A DNA stretch of 64,000 nucleotides from CALJFL01 sp039964455 (GTDB taxonomy: Bacteria; Pseudomonadota; Gammaproteobacteria; Pseudomonadales; Halieaceae), in assembly GCA_039964455.1 (NCBI GenBank), contig JBDVXK010000013.1, positions 434,001-498,000 on the forward strand, written 5' to 3'. The notes under the pieces are model-generated. The model saw only the letters and a list, made by a program, of their open reading frames with translations, did no database searches and was not told the origin of the DNA. The position numbers and the translations under genes were made by a program. Positions 61,810 through 64,000 of the stretch are shown piece by piece. Position 1 is the first letter of the stretch. Every line of letters starts with the position of its first letter.

Positions 61810-62445
61810 ATGAACAAGTGTGTAATGACGATCGCCCTGTTGCTGGGCTTCTCACAGCTGGCCCAGTCGGCAGAGGTATACCTGTCTGGCGATGCCGCCG
61901 CGGGCAAGGACAAAGCGGTAAGCTGCAGTGCCTGCCATGGTGCTGACGGTAATAGTGCCGCGCCCACGTTCCCCAAGCTGGCTGGACAGGGCTCTCGCTA
62001 TTTGCAGAAGCAGATGCGAAACATCCGTGATGGCTCCAGGCCCGTACCCACCATGGCAGGGCAGGTAGATAACATGTCTGACCAGGATCTGGCCGATATT
62101 GCTGCCTTCTACGCCAGCCAGGGAGCTTCTGGCGGGCAGACCGATCCTGAGCTGCTGGCCCTGGGAGAAAAGGTGTATCGCAGTGGTGTGATGGAGCGCA
62201 ATGTCGCCGCCTGCATCGCCTGTCATTCGCCCACTGGCAAGGGTAACGCGCCGGCGGGCTTCCCGTCGCTTGCGGGGCAGCACGCCGAGTACACTGCCAC
62301 CCAGCTGCGTATGTATCGCAAGGGGTATGAAGACGAAGCCGGTCGTACCAATGACGGCGACAGCAAAATTATGCGGACCACTGCTTTCGGTTTGAGCGAC
62401 AAGGAAATCGAAGCGGTAGCCAGCTATGTGGCGGGCTTGAAATAA
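61810..62445 (+). CDS. Diheme cytochrome c4
   Basis: A 211-residue periplasmic protein with a signal peptide (about residues 1-20, ending QSAEV) and two cytochrome c domains. The first heme motif is CSACHG and the second is CIACHS, each in a half of similar sequence (FPKLAGQ and FPSLAGQ repeat). This is the cytochrome c4 pattern. Pseudomonas has the same order engB-cytochrome-cc4-dsbA. A strong terminator follows. Confidence 0.95.
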   Translation: MNKCVMTIALLLGFSQLAQSAEVYLSGDAAAGKDKAVSCSACHGADGNSAAPTFPKLAGQGSRYLQKQMRNIRDGSRPVPTMAGQVDNMSDQDLADIAAFYASQGASGGQTDPELLALGEKVYRSGVMERNVAACIACHSPTGKGNAPAGFPSLAGQHAEYTATQLRMYRKGYEDEAGRTNDGDSKIMRTTAFGLSDKEIEAVASYVAGLK

Positions 62446-62462
62446 AAGGCCGCCCCTAGTAG

Positions 62463-62488
62463 AAAAGGTGGCTAAGGCCACCTTTTTT
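62463..62488 (+). terminator. Rho-independent terminator after cytochrome c4
   Basis: AAAAGGTGGC (62463-62472) pairs with GCCACCTTTT (62477-62486) around a TAAG loop, followed by T residues to 62488. This is a textbook intrinsic terminator and separates the cytochrome genes from dsbA. Confidence 0.9.
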
Positions 62489-62552
62489 ATGCCCGATGAA
62501 ACAAGCCGATTGAATTGTGGTCTGAGTATTGGACCAATTGATGGAGAAGAAC

Positions 62553-63194
62553 ATGTTGAAGCGCCTGCTATTACCCGTTGCATTGTTGTTACTGACACCG
62601 CTATGGGCCTGTGCCCAGGAAGCGCAAACCTGGGAAGAGGGCACGCACTATGACCTCATCACACCCGCTATTCGCACCGCGGACCCCCAAAAAATAGAAG
62701 TGACAGAGTTCTTCTGGTACGGCTGCGGCCACTGCTACAACTTCGAGCCCATCATCAGCCAGTGGAAGAAAACATTGGCGGATGACGTGGTGTTTCAGGG
62801 CTCGCCAGCAGCCTGGAACAAGCCCATGGAGTTACATGCAAAGGCCTATTACACCGCGGAGGTGCTGGGCGTGATGGATACCATGCACCTGGTGATTTTT
62901 CAGGCCATGAACGTAGATCGTAAGCGTCTTTCCTCAGAGGCGGAGATTGGCGCGCTGTTTACCGAGCATGGTGTCAGTGAAGAAGATTTCAGCAAGGCGT
63001 TCAATTCTTTTGGTGTGGGCAGTCAGGCGCGGCAGGCTTCCGCGAATGCCCGCGCGGCCAAAATTACCGGCACTCCGGAAATGATGGTAAACGGCAAGTA
63101 TCGCATCAGCACGCGCAAGGTTGGCAGTCAGGCCAATATGTTGAAGCTGGCGGACTTCCTGATTGAAAAAGAGCGCGTCGCTGCAGGTAGCTGA
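62553..63194 (+). CDS. dsbA: Thiol:disulfide interchange protein DsbA
   Basis: DsbA oxidises cysteines in newly exported proteins. The 213 residues have a signal peptide (MLKRLLLPVALLLLTPLWACA) and the active site CGHC in FFWYGCGHCYNFEP. The cis-Pro loop reads ITGTPEMMVNGKY. The ATG at 62553 is chosen because GGAG at 62543-62546 is well spaced from it; another in-frame ATG lies at 62541. It follows the cytochrome genes, whose heme attachment in turn depends on thiol chemistry. Confidence 0.95.
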   Translation: MLKRLLLPVALLLLTPLWACAQEAQTWEEGTHYDLITPAIRTADPQKIEVTEFFWYGCGHCYNFEPIISQWKKTLADDVVFQGSPAAWNKPMELHAKAYYTAEVLGVMDTMHLVIFQAMNVDRKRLSSEAEIGALFTEHGVSEEDFSKAFNSFGVGSQARQASANARAAKITGTPEMMVNGKYRISTRKVGSQANMLKLADFLIEKERVAAGS

Positions 63195-63210
63195 AGCGTA
63201 TCGCTCACCG

Positions 63211-63229
63211 CGGCCGGTCTAACCGGCTG
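63211..63229. terminator. Hairpin between convergent dsbA and the cysteine synthase gene
   Basis: CGGCCGGT (63211-63218) pairs with ACCGGCTG (63222-63229), 8 bp including one G-T pair, around a CTA loop. There is no U tract on either side. Its place between two stop codons suggests a bidirectional terminator or transcript-end structure. Confidence 0.4.
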
Positions 63230-63234
63230 GCCGC

Positions 63235-64000
63235 TTAGATTGCCAACCAGTGCGGTACCGGTAGGCCCTTGTTTTCCAGGAACACCGGGTTGAACAGCTT
63301 GCTCTGGTAGCGATTCCCATAGTCACAAAGAATGGTAACAATGGTATGTCCCGGGCCCAGGTGCTCGGCCAGTCGTACCGCGCCGGCGATGTTGATGCCA
63401 GCGGAGCCGCCAAGACACAGTCCCTCGTGTTCCAACATATCGAAAACATACGGTAGCGCCTCCACATCGCTGATGCGGAAGGGCACATCTACCTGCGCCT
63501 GTGCCACGTTGTCGGTGACATGATTAATGCCAATGCCTTCCAGCATCGATGTGCCCTCACCAGCGTCGAGTTCGCCGCTGCGGTAGTACTCGTAGAGGGA
63601 GGCGCCTTCCGGGTCTGCCAAGCCTATGACGACGTCTGAATTGTGGGCTTTCAGCGACTGTGAAACGCCCGCCAGGGTGCCTCCTGTTCCGACCGCGCAG
63701 ATGAACCCGTCGACCTTGCCCTCGGTCTGCGCCCAGATTTCCTCGCCGGTTGTTGTGCGGTGAATATCCATGTTCGCCAGGTTGTCGAACTGCCGTGCCC
63801 AGACCGCGCCGCGCTCTTCCTTTGCAGCGAGTTTGTTGGCCAATCGCTCGGCGGTGTGAATATAGTGGTTGGGGTCGCTGTAGGATGTGGCGCCTACCAG
63901 ATGCAGGTCGGCACCGAGTAATTCCAGCGAGTCGATCTTCTCCTTGCTCTGGGTAACAGGCATCACTACGCTGCTTTCGTATCCCAGAGCGTTGGCAATA
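63235..64000 (-). CDS. Cysteine synthase-like PLP enzyme (5' end outside window)
   Basis: A PLP-dependent beta-replacement enzyme of the CysK/CBS family that would make cysteine from O-acetylserine or act on related substrates. The frame stays open to base 64000, so the N-terminus, including the PLP-binding Lys, is outside. The visible 254 codons include ALGYESSVVMPVTQS, the PLP phosphate loop GTGGTLAG and the C-terminal CLGGSAGIN block. The GTG at 63966 is internal to the frame and not the true start. Distinction between CysK-type and cystathionine beta-synthase-type needs the missing part. Confidence 0.9.
   Translation of the reverse strand, partial: IANALGYESSVVMPVTQSKEKIDSLELLGADLHLVGATSYSDPNHYIHTAERLANKLAAKEERGAVWARQFDNLANMDIHRTTTGEEIWAQTEGKVDGFICAVGTGGTLAGVSQSLKAHNSDVVIGLADPEGASLYEYYRSGELDAGEGTSMLEGIGINHVTDNVAQAQVDVPFRISDVEALPYVFDMLEHEGLCLGGSAGINIAGAVRLAEHLGPGHTIVTILCDYGNRYQSKLFNPVFLENKGLPVPHWLAI

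Noticed and set aside
1..64000. CRISPR arrays, insertion sequences, prophage, tRNA or rRNA genes
   Set aside because: I looked for regular repeat-spacer patterns, transposase or integrase motifs and cloverleaf or rRNA sequences and saw none.

Overview
The window reads as a piece of a gammaproteobacterial chromosome beside the replication origin, at moderate-to-high GC. It opens inside dnaA and runs dnaA-dnaN-recF-gyrB. Two perfect ParB-type parS palindromes lie inside recF. Much of the rest matches the origin neighbourhood of Pseudomonas in content and order: glyQ-glyS-gmhB; def-fmt-rsmB-trkA; LysM protein-dprA-tsaC-hemF-aroE; the cytochrome oxidase operon; polA-engB-cytochromes-dsbA. A secreted sulfatase, a DUF3604 protein, a caa3-type oxidase and cytochromes c4/c5 suggest an aerobic marine heterotroph. 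A Halieaceae/OM60-NOR5-like or other Cellvibrionales relative is my best guess, but this is inferred from content and not from a marker-gene tree.

Layout. 1-5989: replication genes. 5990-11300: envelope or secreted proteins (double-DUF302 lipoprotein, DUF4345 membrane protein, sulfatase, DUF3604 protein) with strong intergenic hairpins. 11399-25461: a Pil-Chp-like chemosensory cluster led by a degenerate sigma-54-activator-like AAA protein and a small unknown gene. It continues with PilG-, PilI-, PilJ- and PilK-like genes, a ChpA-type kinase split into two adjacent genes, and a ChpC-like CheW protein. 25462-28050: small unknown genes and a secreted protein with a TonB C-terminal domain. 28052-33146 (minus): rmuC, gmhB, glyS, glyQ. 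33248-34963: a lipid A-type acyltransferase and djlA. 34967-40681 (minus): trkH, trkA, rsmB, fmt, def. 40957-46198 (plus): LysM protein, dprA, purE, tsaC, hemF, aroE. 46205-49176: gamma-carbonic anhydrase, YheV-like protein, an unknown gene, a MATE exporter. 49491-57185: aa3-type oxidase with its assembly factors. 57812-63194: polA, a probable small RNA, engB, two c-type cytochrome genes, dsbA. 63235 to the end: a cysteine synthase-like gene cut by the window edge.

How the genes work together. The cox genes encode a proton-pumping oxidase whose subunit II carries its own cytochrome c domain. Cox11, SCO1, SURF1 and CyoE build its copper and heme centres, but heme A synthase (CtaA/COX15) is missing from its usual place. 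The chemosensory cluster should pass a surface or pilus signal from the PilJ-like receptor to the split ChpA kinase and the PilG-like regulator. No pilH or chpB/cheB equivalent is present here.

Most noteworthy observations: (1) a probable four-hairpin small RNA between polA and engB behind a sigma-E/AlgU-type promoter, in the position of Spot 42 and ErsA; (2) the parS pair in recF; (3) the split ChpA; (4) an AAA regulator that has lost its Walker B acidic residues and the GAFTGA loop; (5) a sulfatase whose formylglycine motif has Ile in place of Pro; (6) a 20-bp-period direct repeat upstream of polA.
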